From Pseudomonadota bacterium (GTDB taxonomy: Bacteria; Pseudomonadota; Gammaproteobacteria; Steroidobacterales; Steroidobacteraceae): DNA of 64,000 nt. Positions 7,872 through 16,525 of the stretch are shown piece by piece. The notes below the pieces were generated by a model. That model saw nothing but the letters and a program-made list of their open reading frames with translations. It was not told the origin of the DNA and ran no database searches. The stretch covers positions 37,543-101,542 of the forward strand of contig JAKBWB010000041.1 of NCBI GenBank assembly GCA_021843755.1, read 5' to 3'. Position 1 is the first letter of the stretch; the number at the start of each line of letters is the position of its first letter. The translations under genes and the position numbers were made by a program.

Positions 7872-10298
7872 TCACACGTGGGTGACCTGAAGAATGCTGT
7901 GGCGGATCTGCTCGCTGAGGACGAATTGCGCATCGTCCGCGACCTGCATCAACACCGTGTCGAACTCGAGTGTTCCGGTACCGTTGCCGCGGATCACGCC
8001 GCGCCGGCGCAGCAGATCGATGAAATTGGCGAACAGGGATCGGTCGAAGAATTCCGGGGAGTTCAGGCCGTACAGCACGGCGATGCGCTGCGCGGCCAGC
8101 TGGCAGCGCTCCTCGAGCGTCGCCTGGCTGATGGCCCCCGAGCCCGCCTGCAGCAGCAGCGCGATCGCGAGATAGTACCGCTCGATGGTCTGCAGAGTCG
8201 CCTGTGCCAGTATGGACAGCTGCATCGCCTGCGCGCTCGAGGGCGGCGGCCGCCGCCACACGCCGCGTGCAGCGTGCCGCTCGATCAAGCCGTGGCGGGC
8301 CAGCTCGGCAAGGACGCTCGCCACCACGTCCGGCAGCTCCACCTCGTTCCAGCGCAGGAACAGTTCCGCCGCGATATACGGATAGATGCGCCCCCCGAGG
8401 CGCTGCATGTTCTCGTGCGTCACTTCGGCGTTGCTCAAGAACACGCACGCCAGCAGGGACGGCATCGCGAACAGATGCAGCACGTTGTTGCGGAAGTACG
8501 CGGCCAGCACTGCGCTCTCATCGCTCATGTGCAGCACATCGCCCGAGGGATGAGCCTGCCGCTGCAGCACCTTCATCGCCTCGCCGTAGGCGATGATCTC
8601 TTTACCCGACAGCTCGGTCACGGTGACCCGCTCGCTGTAGGGCACTCCGCACAGCAGCGCCCGATATAAATCGATCTGGCGGACCAGATCGGTCTCCGGC
8701 AGCGCTTGGCGTGGCATGGCCAGCAGGACCGTCGCCAGCAGGTTGACCGGCATCACCGCGGCCGCCGAGTTGATGTTGCGCATGATCCGGACGGCGAGCT
8801 CCTCCACAACCGCGCCGACACGCGCGGTGCGCGCATCCGCCTCGGTGGTCCGTTCCGGCCACGGCCCGGACCGCGCCAGGATCTGTTCGAGCGCGATCGG
8901 CTCGCCCAGATTGACGTGCACGCGCCCGAAGCGCTCGCGCAGCTTGCCGAGCGAGCGCACCAGGCCGCGGACGCTCTCCTTTTCCTTGGGCTTGCCGGAG
9001 AGCTCCCCGACGTAGGTACTGCCCTCCATGATGCGCTCGTAGCCGAAATACACCGGCACGAACATCACCGGGCGCAGCGGCTCGCGCAGGTAGCTGCGCA
9101 CGGTCATCGACAGCATGCCGGTCTTGGGCTGCAGCAGCCGACCGGTGCGGCTGCGCCCTCCCTCGATGAAATATTCGAGCGAATGCCCGCGCGCCATGAT
9201 CGCCGCCAGATACGTCATGAACACGACGGTGTACAGGGCGTTGCCGCGGAAGCGCCGGCGGATGAAGAAGGCTCCGCCCATGCGCAGGAACCGCCCGACC
9301 ACCGGCAGATTCAGATTCACGCCGGCCGCGATGTGCGGCACCGCATAGCCGTTGACGTAGATGACGTACGACAGCAGCAGATAATCCATGTGGCTGCGGT
9401 GGCAGGGCACGTAGATGATCTCGTTGCCCTGCGCGACCCGCTCGAGCGTCTCGAGATGCCCCACGGTCACACCATCGTACAGCCGGTTCCAGAGCCAGGT
9501 GAGAACCCGCTCGAGGAACCGCACGAACGCGTGCGAGTAGTTCGCGGCGATCTCGTTGGCGTAGCCGGCGGCCTCGCGCAGCGCGGCGCGGCGCGTGATC
9601 TTTTTTTCGCGCATCAACTGGACGACGGCGGCACGCACGGCGCTGGTACGCAATACCCGGGTGACCACCGTGCGCCGGTGGGACAGATCCGGGCCGATAC
9701 GAGCGGCGCGCCGCTGCACGAACTGAGCGCGCAGCGAACGGGTGATGCGCCGGCCTCGCAGCGCAAGCCCGCTCTCCTGGCCGATGAGGCTGCGCAGTGA
9801 GACCGGCTCGCCGAATTCGACCAGCGTGTCGCGGCCGTTGATCAGCACCTGCAGGAATTTGCGCACACGGCTGGAGAGCGCCCAGTTCTCCACCAGCAGC
9901 AGGCGCAGCCAGGATTTCTCGCGCTGTGGCGCGCGGCCCCAATAGACCGATACCGGCACCAGATCGAAGTCCGCATTGGGATCGGCCTCGAGCAGGCGCA
10001 ACAGCTGCTCGATCTGTGGCGGCGGGCGGCGATCGACACGCTCGTTCCAGAAGCCGCGCACGCGGCTGAGATACAGATACGAGGGCCGCTCGCCCCGACG
10101 GCGCAAGCGCCGCTTGCGCGGCCTGGGAAGATGCACACGCTCGCAGACGTTCTGCAGCACCGCCAGATCGACCGCGCTGCGCTGCTCGAGCACGTAACAG
10201 ACCGGGCGCCGCCGCTCGCGCAGGCGAGCCTCCCCGTCCTCCGGGAGGATCTTGTAGCGCACCCAAAGTGCCAGTACTCGATGTAACAGCCAGCTCAT
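7872..10298 (-). CDS. plsB: Glycerol-3-phosphate 1-O-acyltransferase PlsB
   Basis: An 808-residue protein, essentially the length of E. coli PlsB. The acyltransferase HX4D motif is HRSHMD (H300 to D305). Downstream are FIEGGRSRTGRLLQPKTGM and VPVYFGYERIMEG, which bind glycerol-3-phosphate in the family. PlsB is an inner-membrane enzyme that moves a fatty acyl group from acyl-CoA or acyl-ACP to the sn-1 position, the first step of phospholipid synthesis. The start region MSWLLHRVLALWVRYKILP is hydrophobic-basic, as expected for membrane association. The ribosome site is weak. Confidence 0.97.
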   Translation of the reverse strand: MSWLLHRVLALWVRYKILPEDGEARLRERRRPVCYVLEQRSAVDLAVLQNVCERVHLPRPRKRRLRRRGERPSYLYLSRVRGFWNERVDRRPPPQIEQLLRLLEADPNADFDLVPVSVYWGRAPQREKSWLRLLLVENWALSSRVRKFLQVLINGRDTLVEFGEPVSLRSLIGQESGLALRGRRITRSLRAQFVQRRAARIGPDLSHRRTVVTRVLRTSAVRAAVVQLMREKKITRRAALREAAGYANEIAANYSHAFVRFLERVLTWLWNRLYDGVTVGHLETLERVAQGNEIIYVPCHRSHMDYLLLSYVIYVNGYAVPHIAAGVNLNLPVVGRFLRMGGAFFIRRRFRGNALYTVVFMTYLAAIMARGHSLEYFIEGGRSRTGRLLQPKTGMLSMTVRSYLREPLRPVMFVPVYFGYERIMEGSTYVGELSGKPKEKESVRGLVRSLGKLRERFGRVHVNLGEPIALEQILARSGPWPERTTEADARTARVGAVVEELAVRIMRNINSAAAVMPVNLLATVLLAMPRQALPETDLVRQIDLYRALLCGVPYSERVTVTELSGKEIIAYGEAMKVLQRQAHPSGDVLHMSDESAVLAAYFRNNVLHLFAMPSLLACVFLSNAEVTHENMQRLGGRIYPYIAAELFLRWNEVELPDVVASVLAELARHGLIERHAARGVWRRPPPSSAQAMQLSILAQATLQTIERYYLAIALLLQAGSGAISQATLEERCQLAAQRIAVLYGLNSPEFFDRSLFANFIDLLRRRGVIRGNGTGTLEFDTVLMQVADDAQFVLSEQIRHSILQVTHV

Positions 10299-10355
10299 GC
10301 GATCGTCAGCGCCAAGACCCCGGCGCTGGTTGCCCCGATCCCTGCGCTGCGGGTC

Positions 10356-10934
10356 TTATTCGCAGTCCGGCGCGGGCAGATCGAGCGCAATGAGGAAGTA
10401 CTCAAATAGATTCTGAATGTAGCGGATCTGGTTGTGCAGATTGTGATCGCTGTCGAGCAGGTGCAGCGCGGCGCGCGAGGCCTGAGCGAATCGCACGCTG
10501 TGCTCGTAAGGCACGACCTGGTCGCGCCAGCCGTGCACCACCGCCGTGGGACAATCGACGATGCCGGAGCGCAGCGGCGGCAGATCCGGGAAATACAGCG
10601 CCGGAGCCATCAGAAAGACGCCACGTGCATGCAGGACCGAGGCGCTGGCTACGGTCACGTAACCGCCGAGGCTCGAGCCGGCCAGCACCAGTTCCCCGCT
10701 CAATTCCTTGCAGTAATCGGCAAGCCGTGCGATGCGCTCCCGGGGCGCGTCGAGCCCGCGGTAATCGACCGAATGGACCTCGTATCCTTCGCCGCGAACC
10801 ACTTCGGCGAGCGCGGTGATCTTGCGCCCCCACGGACCGCTCGCCTGGCCATGCGAGAACACGACGTGCCGCTGCGGCGTACTCGCGACCGGCGCGCCGC
10901 TGTGCTCCTCGGCCGAAGGCACTGCATCACTCAT
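10356..10934 (-). CDS. Alpha/beta-fold hydrolase
   Basis: A 192-residue single-domain hydrolase. VFSHGQASGPW is the oxyanion region, LAGSSLGGYV contains the nucleophile serine, GWRDQVVPYE gives the acid and DSDHNLH the histidine, so the catalytic triad is complete. There is no signal peptide, so it acts in the cytoplasm. Small esterases of this shape include YqiA-like proteins, but the substrate cannot be told. It sits between plsB and the sheath-like gene, all on the minus strand. Confidence 0.8.
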   Translation of the reverse strand: MSDAVPSAEEHSGAPVASTPQRHVVFSHGQASGPWGRKITALAEVVRGEGYEVHSVDYRGLDAPRERIARLADYCKELSGELVLAGSSLGGYVTVASASVLHARGVFLMAPALYFPDLPPLRSGIVDCPTAVVHGWRDQVVPYEHSVRFAQASRAALHLLDSDHNLHNQIRYIQNLFEYFLIALDLPAPDCE

Positions 10935-10986
10935 CGCACAATGATGCCGGCAAAACGCGGTCTAAGCCATAGTCCTCGGCAGGCGC

Positions 10987-12573
10987 CTAGTGGCTCATCA
11001 CCGCCTCGGCGGGCAGCCCGCTCGAGGGCCGAGTCGCCAGGCGGTTGACCGAGACTGGTCGGGCACGGCTGACCGCCGGCTGGTGGCTGACCAGCCAGGT
11101 ATCGAACTCCCCGGCACGCCGCGCGGCGATACCGAACAGAAGGTTGACACGCCCCAAGGCAACCGAATCCGGCTGGTTGACGCGCTCGTCGCATACGACG
11201 AAGTAGCGCTCCTGCGCCGAGGCGCCGGCAAACGCCCCCTCGGCCGCGAATCGCGCCAGATAGGCATCCACGAGCGAGCGGCCGCGCGCCCAGGTGATGG
11301 GCGCGTTCTGCTCGAACAGCATCCAGCGCGTCCCGCGCTCGACACTGGCCGCGATGCGCAGCGCCAGACGCCGGGCGGAGAGGAATCTCCAGTCGGGCGA
11401 GCCGCTGCCACCCGTGGCCAGCGTACGCGCGCTCACCGGCGGGATATCGGGCGAACGGACCGCCACCAGAGTGTTGATACCCGTCTGGGCGAGCCGCACA
11501 CGCTGCGCCGGCGACACTTCGACCGCAGGCAGCAGCCCGGCGCGCAGGACCGCCTCGTCATCGCAGCCCCCGAGCGGCCGGTACGCCTCGGCGCGCGAGA
11601 GCAAGCCCGCGGCTGCACCGCAGCAGGCGAAGGTCTCGTGCCGGCCGCGCAGCCGGTCGAACGCGCGCAATCTGGGGTAGTACAGGACGGCGTGGTCACT
11701 GCGGAATGGCCAGTCGCGCATCGCCTCGATCGCCTCCTGCGGGCATGTCCAGTCGCTCGGCGGATCGACGATCAGCAACGCATGACACTCGCGGCACAGA
11801 CGCGCCGCGACCAGCAGGGTACCGAGACCGACGTCATGCTCGCGGGAAAGCGGCGGAATACAGAGGAAATCGAAAACCTCGGCGCGCAGCGCGAACAATC
11901 CCGTGCCATCGGCTGCCGATCCGATCACGTCGTAGTCCGTGAGGGGCCCGCCGTCATCGCCATCGGAATTCGACGCAACGTAGCCGACCGAGAATCCGCT
12001 TGCCCCCGGCCCCGTGCGGTCCGGACGCCGTTGCGGCAGCGGAGCAACCGCTCGCGCCAGCTGCGAGCGCTGCAGCGCATCGACGATGAACCGCTCGGAG
12101 TCCGGCTGCAGTGAGACCCGGCGGAATATCTCCTGGTCCTCCACCCGCTCGGAGCCGGCCGCACGCACCCGCTGCAGCACAAGGTTGAACAGCCCTTCGC
12201 TCTCGGCAATCCCATCGTAATCGACGGACGCCCGCAGGTACTCCCGCGAGCCCGGCTGCAGGCCCAGCAGCCGCAACACCTCGGCGCCCGCCGGCAGAGT
12301 CACGGTCGGCGCATGCCCGCCGTTGGCGACGCGCACTACCAGAGCCTGACCGCCGCCGCTGGCGAAGAACTGCTCGACGGCGTACGAGAGGCTCGAGGGC
12401 TGCCACAGCCCGCCGAAGATCTGCTGAAACTCGGTGAAGCTCGCCACCGGCACCGCGCGATTCAGCGGCCCCTTGAGGGTACGGCCGACGAAGGCGGTCA
12501 CCGGCGGGCGATACGCGGCCGCCGGCTCAGTCTCGTCGTACTCGAGGGAGAAGCTCGGACCGCCCTCAGCCAC
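10987..12573 (-). CDS. Orphan phage-type contractile tail sheath protein
   Basis: A 528-residue protein with the two ends of the phage tail sheath family. The N-terminus has VTAFVGRTLKGPLNRAVPV, SFTEFQQIFGG and AVEQFFASGGGQALVVRV. The C-terminus has RRLALRIAASVERGTRWMLF, NAPITWARGRSLVDAYLARF, YFVVCDERVNQP and GEFDTWLVSHQ. In phages, R-tailocins and extracellular injection systems this protein polymerises around a tube and contracts. No tube, baseplate, spike, ATPase or capsid gene is within the window. The start is GTG. The middle (about 90-330) is not readily matched. It could be domesticated or belong to a dispersed apparatus. Confidence 0.82.
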   Translation of the reverse strand: MAEGGPSFSLEYDETEPAAAYRPPVTAFVGRTLKGPLNRAVPVASFTEFQQIFGGLWQPSSLSYAVEQFFASGGGQALVVRVANGGHAPTVTLPAGAEVLRLLGLQPGSREYLRASVDYDGIAESEGLFNLVLQRVRAAGSERVEDQEIFRRVSLQPDSERFIVDALQRSQLARAVAPLPQRRPDRTGPGASGFSVGYVASNSDGDDGGPLTDYDVIGSAADGTGLFALRAEVFDFLCIPPLSREHDVGLGTLLVAARLCRECHALLIVDPPSDWTCPQEAIEAMRDWPFRSDHAVLYYPRLRAFDRLRGRHETFACCGAAAGLLSRAEAYRPLGGCDDEAVLRAGLLPAVEVSPAQRVRLAQTGINTLVAVRSPDIPPVSARTLATGGSGSPDWRFLSARRLALRIAASVERGTRWMLFEQNAPITWARGRSLVDAYLARFAAEGAFAGASAQERYFVVCDERVNQPDSVALGRVNLLFGIAARRAGEFDTWLVSHQPAVSRARPVSVNRLATRPSSGLPAEAVMSH

Positions 12574-12643
12574 CGATGTGTCGCCCCAACGTTGTTCTTT
12601 TCGATACCCTGCGACTGTAACACAAGAGCCGCCGTGCCGAACC

Positions 12644-13873
12644 TCACGGCATCCGGTGCGACCGGAGCGTCTGGCCGCCGCGCCGATGCGCGGACACCTT
12701 GCCGGTGAGCGCAGCTCCGGGAGGATCGGCGGCCGCGGGGTCCTTCGGCATCGCCCTCGAACGGATCTGGTTCAGAACCTTGTCGAATTGGGCGGTCGTG
12801 AGCGGCAGATGCGTCTGGCCATTCCACGCCGACCCCAAGGGCAGACGGTTTTGCACCAGGGTCGCCACCATTCCCCCGTGCACCGGGCCCCGGCCCGAAA
12901 CCGGCAGCGGCACCACCCTGGGGTCGTCCACCAGGCGCCTCACCCGCGTCCAATCGATCTTCTCGTCCGAGCGCGTGAGGTCGGTGACCCAGCGGTGGGG
13001 CAGCATGCGCGCCAGCAGCGCGGGGTCCGTCTTCCACGGCCGCTTGTCATCCTGCAACGCACCATAGGCCTGCATGTACAACCGCCCGTTCTGCCAGGCG
13101 AACAGGAACGGTTGATTGACGACACGCACCGGCGTGCCGTTCGGCACCATCTTGAAGAGCTGTCGGATGTCCTCCGGGTACAGGTGAATGCAGCCGTGGC
13201 TGACGCGCCGTCCGACTCCGGCCGGTCTGTCGGTACCGTGGATGAGGATCTCCGGATAACTCAGGTGCAGTGCGTAGTTGCCGAGCGGGTTGTCGGGACC
13301 GGCCGCGACCACCCGCGGCAGCGGCGTGCCGCGCCGGGCATGCGAGGCGAGGATCGAGCGCGGAACGATCCATTCGGGATGCGCCTGGTGCCAGGTGACG
13401 CGCGTCACCATCGTGGGCGTGGGGTGGCCGAGCCTGCCGATCCCGACCGGATGCGTGATGACGACTTGCGGCTGTCCCGGCGCGTGCGGCGGGTAGTAGA
13501 ACAGCCGCATCGCGGCGATATCGACCACGATACCCACGTGCGGCGCATCCGGGAGGATGAACTCCGTCGGCACGATCACGCGCGTGCCCACCGGAGCGAG
13601 CCACGGGTTGACCTTGGGATTGGCGCGCTTGATCGAGTCGTACCCGACATCGAACAGACGGGCGATGTCGGACAGGACCTGGTGCGGTTTGATCCGCACG
13701 ATCTGCACGCGGCCGATCATCTGCTGTCCCGGCGCGAGCACGAACCGCTCGGTCTGGACCGGCACCGGCAAAGCGGCGGGGGCGGCGGCCGCCGGCGGGC
13801 ACGGGCCAGAGCCCGCAAACCCGGCGACGGACAGACACACCGCGACGATGACTCTGGTGTTGGTGCGATTCAT
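12644..13873 (-). CDS. L,D-transpeptidase (YkuD/ErfK family), exported
   Basis: A 409-residue protein with an N-terminal signal sequence (about 1-31), a LysM-like segment at about 57-105 (VLSDIARLFDVGYDSIKRAN) and a YkuD domain at about 114-250. The catalytic stretch is HGTDRPAGVGRRVSHGCIHL with H212, H226 and C228. Such enzymes make 3-3 peptidoglycan crosslinks or attach Braun's lipoprotein in the periplasm. The usual arginine after SHGCI is a histidine here, which is uncommon. The C-terminal 150 residues are an extension with no family I recognise. It lies upstream of the sheath-like gene on the same strand. Confidence 0.92.
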   Translation of the reverse strand: MNRTNTRVIVAVCLSVAGFAGSGPCPPAAAAPAALPVPVQTERFVLAPGQQMIGRVQIVRIKPHQVLSDIARLFDVGYDSIKRANPKVNPWLAPVGTRVIVPTEFILPDAPHVGIVVDIAAMRLFYYPPHAPGQPQVVITHPVGIGRLGHPTPTMVTRVTWHQAHPEWIVPRSILASHARRGTPLPRVVAAGPDNPLGNYALHLSYPEILIHGTDRPAGVGRRVSHGCIHLYPEDIRQLFKMVPNGTPVRVVNQPFLFAWQNGRLYMQAYGALQDDKRPWKTDPALLARMLPHRWVTDLTRSDEKIDWTRVRRLVDDPRVVPLPVSGRGPVHGGMVATLVQNRLPLGSAWNGQTHLPLTTAQFDKVLNQIRSRAMPKDPAAADPPGAALTGKVSAHRRGGQTLRSHRMP

Positions 13874-13918
13874 GAATCACATTATGACAGGTCGCCGGGA
13901 CACGTGGTCGGGGCAGAC

Positions 13919-13951
13919 ACAAAAATGCCCCGATCCTGCACGGACCGGGGC
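13919..13951 (-). terminator. Rho-independent terminator
   Basis: On the minus strand, a stem with GCCCCGGTCC on one side and GGATCGGGGC on the other, with one mismatch and a five-base loop, is followed by ATTTTT. It stands 47 bases after the stop of the small gene at 13998-14201 and before the L,D-transpeptidase start, so it should end the small gene's transcript. Confidence 0.75.
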
Positions 13952-13997
13952 GATGAGGCGGACGTTCCTCGAGGGGGCTGTCCGCCCGCAGGGGGAC

Positions 13998-14201
13998 TCA
14001 GTGAAGGCGCGCCCAATGAAGAATCCGTATGTCCTCCGAGTCCAGATTGAAATTGACCGCCAGCAACAAGCGCAATTCGCCGAGCTCGCGCCGGTCACGC
14101 AGCGGCTCACGCAGCTCGACCACCCCGCTCCATTCATGCGCGGCCACTGGCTCGGCTCCCGCGCCGCCGGTCAAGAAATGCGTGTAGTACTTGGCCGCCA
14201 C
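13998..14201 (-). CDS. Small conserved-looking hypothetical protein
   Basis: A 67-residue reading frame starting with GTG: MAAKYYTHFLTGG, then VVELREPL, and ending NFNLDSEDIRILHWARLH. I do not recognise the family. Three things argue that it is real: a natural-looking amino-acid mix, a canonical terminator 47 bases after its stop, and its divergent placement from greB with a 120-base gap. No clear ribosome site precedes the GTG. No signal peptide or membrane helix is seen. Confidence 0.5.
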   Translation of the reverse strand: MAAKYYTHFLTGGAGAEPVAAHEWSGVVELREPLRDRRELGELRLLLAVNFNLDSEDIRILHWARLH

Positions 14202-14321
14202 GTGATCAGTGTAGGTCGATGGCGACAGTCCCGACCGTGAAGCGGTACGCAGAATGTCCGCCCTCTGGCACTATGTGACCTGGGTGCGCGCTCAGGCGGC
14301 CCAGTGATCCGTCCGCATCGC

Positions 14322-14837
14322 ATGAGCCGATACCGCCCGCCGCAGCCGCCGTCGTCCCCCTACATCACCCCCGAGGGCGCCGCCCGGCTGCGCGAGGAGC
14401 TGGAGAGGCTCTGGCGCATCGAGCGCCCGCAGGTGACCCGGGCGGTGGCCGAGGCCGCCGCTCAGGGTGACCGCTCCGAAAACGCGGAATACACGTATGG
14501 CAAGCGCCGCTTGCGCGAGATCGACCGCCGGGTGCGCCACCTGCGCAAGCGCCTGGAGAGTCTCGTGGTGGTCAACCAGCCGCCTGCCGACCCGGAGCGG
14601 GTCTACTTCGGCGCCTGGGTCACGCTCGAGATGCTCGGGGATGGCCGCGACGCGCGCTACCGTATCGTCGGACCCGACGAAATCGACCGTGAGCCCGGCT
14701 ACATCAGCATGGATTCCCCGCTCGGTCGCGCGTTGCTCGGAAGGCGGCTCGAGGAGCAGGTGAGCGTGCAGCTGCCGGGCGGCCTGCGTCGCTTCGTCAT
14801 CGTCGAGATCGAATACGCCGCCGACCCGTCTCGTTGA
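14322..14837 (+). CDS. greB: Transcription elongation factor GreB
   Basis: A 171-residue Gre factor. The N-terminal coiled coil begins at [18 protein letters not shown] and carries the acidic tip [20 protein letters not shown], which reaches the RNA polymerase active site to stimulate transcript cleavage. The C-terminal FKBP-like domain includes [10 protein letters not shown] and [11 protein letters not shown]. The [10 protein letters not shown] sequence and basic patch favour GreB over GreA. The ATG at 14322 fits the family start MSRYRPP. The C-terminus is slightly longer than in E. coli. Confidence 0.95.
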   Translation: MSRYRPPQPPSSPYITPEGAARLREELERLWRIERPQVTRAVAEAAAQGDRSENAEYTYGKRRLREIDRRVRHLRKRLESLVVVNQPPADPERVYFGAWVTLEMLGDGRDARYRIVGPDEIDREPGYISMDSPLGRALLGRRLEEQVSVQLPGGLRRFVIVEIEYAADPSR

Positions 14838-14988
14838 GGGCACGCGGCCACCACGCGGCGCGCGCCCGCAGACTCCGCGGCCGCAAACCGGCGATCGAGC
14901 CTGCCCGGGGCTCCCGGCCGGCGTTCCGGGCGGGATGTGCGCGAAGCTTAAGGATGCGGGGCCGCGCTGCGCTCCGCCGGTATTGGCC

Positions 14989-16410
14989 CTACCACGCCAC
15001 CCGCACGTTCTTGAACTGCCACGGATCAGCGACATCGATGTCCTCGGGAAAGAGCCGGCCGCGCTCATGCAGGGGCGTCCAGTCGCTGTAGCGGCCGACC
15101 ACCGGCCCCAGATAGGGCCGGCAGATCTCCAGGTTGCGCCGGAAATCCATCTCGTCCGGCTCGACGATGCCGCGGTTGGGGTTTTCGATCGCCCACACCA
15201 CGCCCGAAAGCACCGCCGCGGTGACCTGCAGACTCGTGGCGTTGTTCCACGGCGCCAGCCGGCGCGCCTCCTCGATCGAGAGCTGCGAGCCATACCAGTA
15301 CGCGTTCTTGCCGTGTCCGGCCAGCAGCACGCCGAGCTCGTCGATGCCGGTGGTGATCTCGTCGCGCAGCAGGCGCTGGCGCTCCTGCTGCAGATAGTTG
15401 CGGCCCGCGAACTCGTGAATGGACATCACTGCCGCGTCGCACGGGTGATACGCGTAGTGCACGGTCGGGCGGTAGAGGACCTGCGAGCCCTCGCGCACCG
15501 TGAGGTAGTCCGCGATCGAAATCGACTCGGCGTGCGTGATGCAGAATCCGTGGAAGGATCCGGCCAGCGGCGTCCAGGTACGCACGCGAGTGCCGGCTCC
15601 CGGCTGCAGCAGATAAATCGCGGCCTGGGAGCCCGATTCGTGCCGCTTGCCGTCGCGCGGGAAGTTGCGCTCGTGGGTGCCCCAGCCGATCTCGCTCGGC
15701 TGCGAGCCCTCGCTCACGAACCCGTCGACGGACCAGGTATTGACGAACTCCCCCGGCTGCTTCGGTGTGTTGGCGACCTGCGTGTCGCGCTCGGCGATGT
15801 GGATGGTCCGCACGCCGAGCTCGCGCGCAAGCGCGCCCCACTCGGCGCGCGAGGCGGGGGAGCCGGCCTCGACCCCGGTGTCGGCGGCGATATCGAGCAG
15901 CGCCTGCTTGACGAAGTGCGACACGAGACCGGGGTTGGCGCCGTGCGTCAGCACCGCGGTAGGCGCGCGCTCGTTCCCCTGGCGCAGCGCGAGCGCTTCC
16001 TCGCGCAGAGCATAGTTCGTACGGCGCCCGGCCGGCAGCGTCGGATCCGTGTAACCCCCGGGCCAGGGCTCGATACACGTATCGAGATACATCGTGCCCT
16101 TCTCCCAGCACAGCCTCACCAGCGCCAGGCTCGAGACGTTCACCGAAACGTTCACGAGGAAGTCGCCGCGGCCGAGCAGCGGGCCGAGAACCCGCCGGTA
16201 GTTCTCACGCGTGAGCGGCTCGTGAATGACGCGTACGCCGAGCTGCGCCGCCTCCGCGCCGCCGGTGTCCTCGGCTGTCACGATGGTAATGCGCTCAGCG
16301 CGCACACCGAGGTGGCGCAGCAGCAGCGGCAGAACGCCCTGTCCGATGCTGCCGAAGCCAACCAGGATGATTCGGCCGGGAAATTCGACGTGGATCTTGT
16401 ATTCGCTCAT
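14989..16410 (-). CDS. hss: Homospermidine synthase
   Basis: A 473-residue enzyme of the bacterial homospermidine synthase family, related to saccharopine dehydrogenase. The NAD-binding loop is GFGSIGQG (18-25). Family-specific stretches are TAVLTHGANPGLVSHFVKQA, HIAERDTQ, NTWSVDGFVSEG, YGSQLSIEEARR and LFPEDIDVADPWQF. The known reaction condenses two putrescines with NAD into sym-homospermidine, releasing ammonia. I use the ATG at 16408-16410; a GTG nine bases upstream is possible. With speA 3 kb away it implies homospermidine as a major polyamine here (inference). Two hairpins stand upstream of its start. Confidence 0.93.
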   Translation of the reverse strand: MSEYKIHVEFPGRIILVGFGSIGQGVLPLLLRHLGVRAERITIVTAEDTGGAEAAQLGVRVIHEPLTRENYRRVLGPLLGRGDFLVNVSVNVSSLALVRLCWEKGTMYLDTCIEPWPGGYTDPTLPAGRRTNYALREEALALRQGNERAPTAVLTHGANPGLVSHFVKQALLDIAADTGVEAGSPASRAEWGALARELGVRTIHIAERDTQVANTPKQPGEFVNTWSVDGFVSEGSQPSEIGWGTHERNFPRDGKRHESGSQAAIYLLQPGAGTRVRTWTPLAGSFHGFCITHAESISIADYLTVREGSQVLYRPTVHYAYHPCDAAVMSIHEFAGRNYLQQERQRLLRDEITTGIDELGVLLAGHGKNAYWYGSQLSIEEARRLAPWNNATSLQVTAAVLSGVVWAIENPNRGIVEPDEMDFRRNLEICRPYLGPVVGRYSDWTPLHERGRLFPEDIDVADPWQFKNVRVAW

Positions 16411-16440
16411 CTCGCTCACGAATCTCGGAAGTGATCGCCC

Positions 16441-16488
16441 GGTGCCGCAGCCAACGGCACCGACCCGCCCGCCTCGCGGACGCGAGGC
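16441..16488. repeat. Two adjacent inverted repeats upstream of hss
   Basis: GGTGCCG at 16441-16447 pairs with CGGCACC at 16455-16461 over a 7-base loop. GCCTCGC at 16471-16477 pairs with GCGAGGC at 16482-16488 over a 4-base loop. Both lie in the 115-base gap between the GST stop and the hss start, in what would be the hss leader on the minus strand. There is no U-tract, so they are not classical terminators. They could be a processing or regulatory structure. Confidence 0.5.
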
Positions 16489-16525
16489 AGAGTATCAAAG
16501 CCGGCCGGCAGGTGAAACGCCGCGC

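Noticed and set aside
9600..9608. Run of T near 9601 as a terminator
   Set aside because: It lies inside the plsB coding region (Lys codons on the other strand).
10987..13873. Prophage or tailocin island around the sheath gene
   Set aside because: Only one phage-type gene; neighbours are housekeeping or envelope genes, with no integrase, att repeats or composition change.
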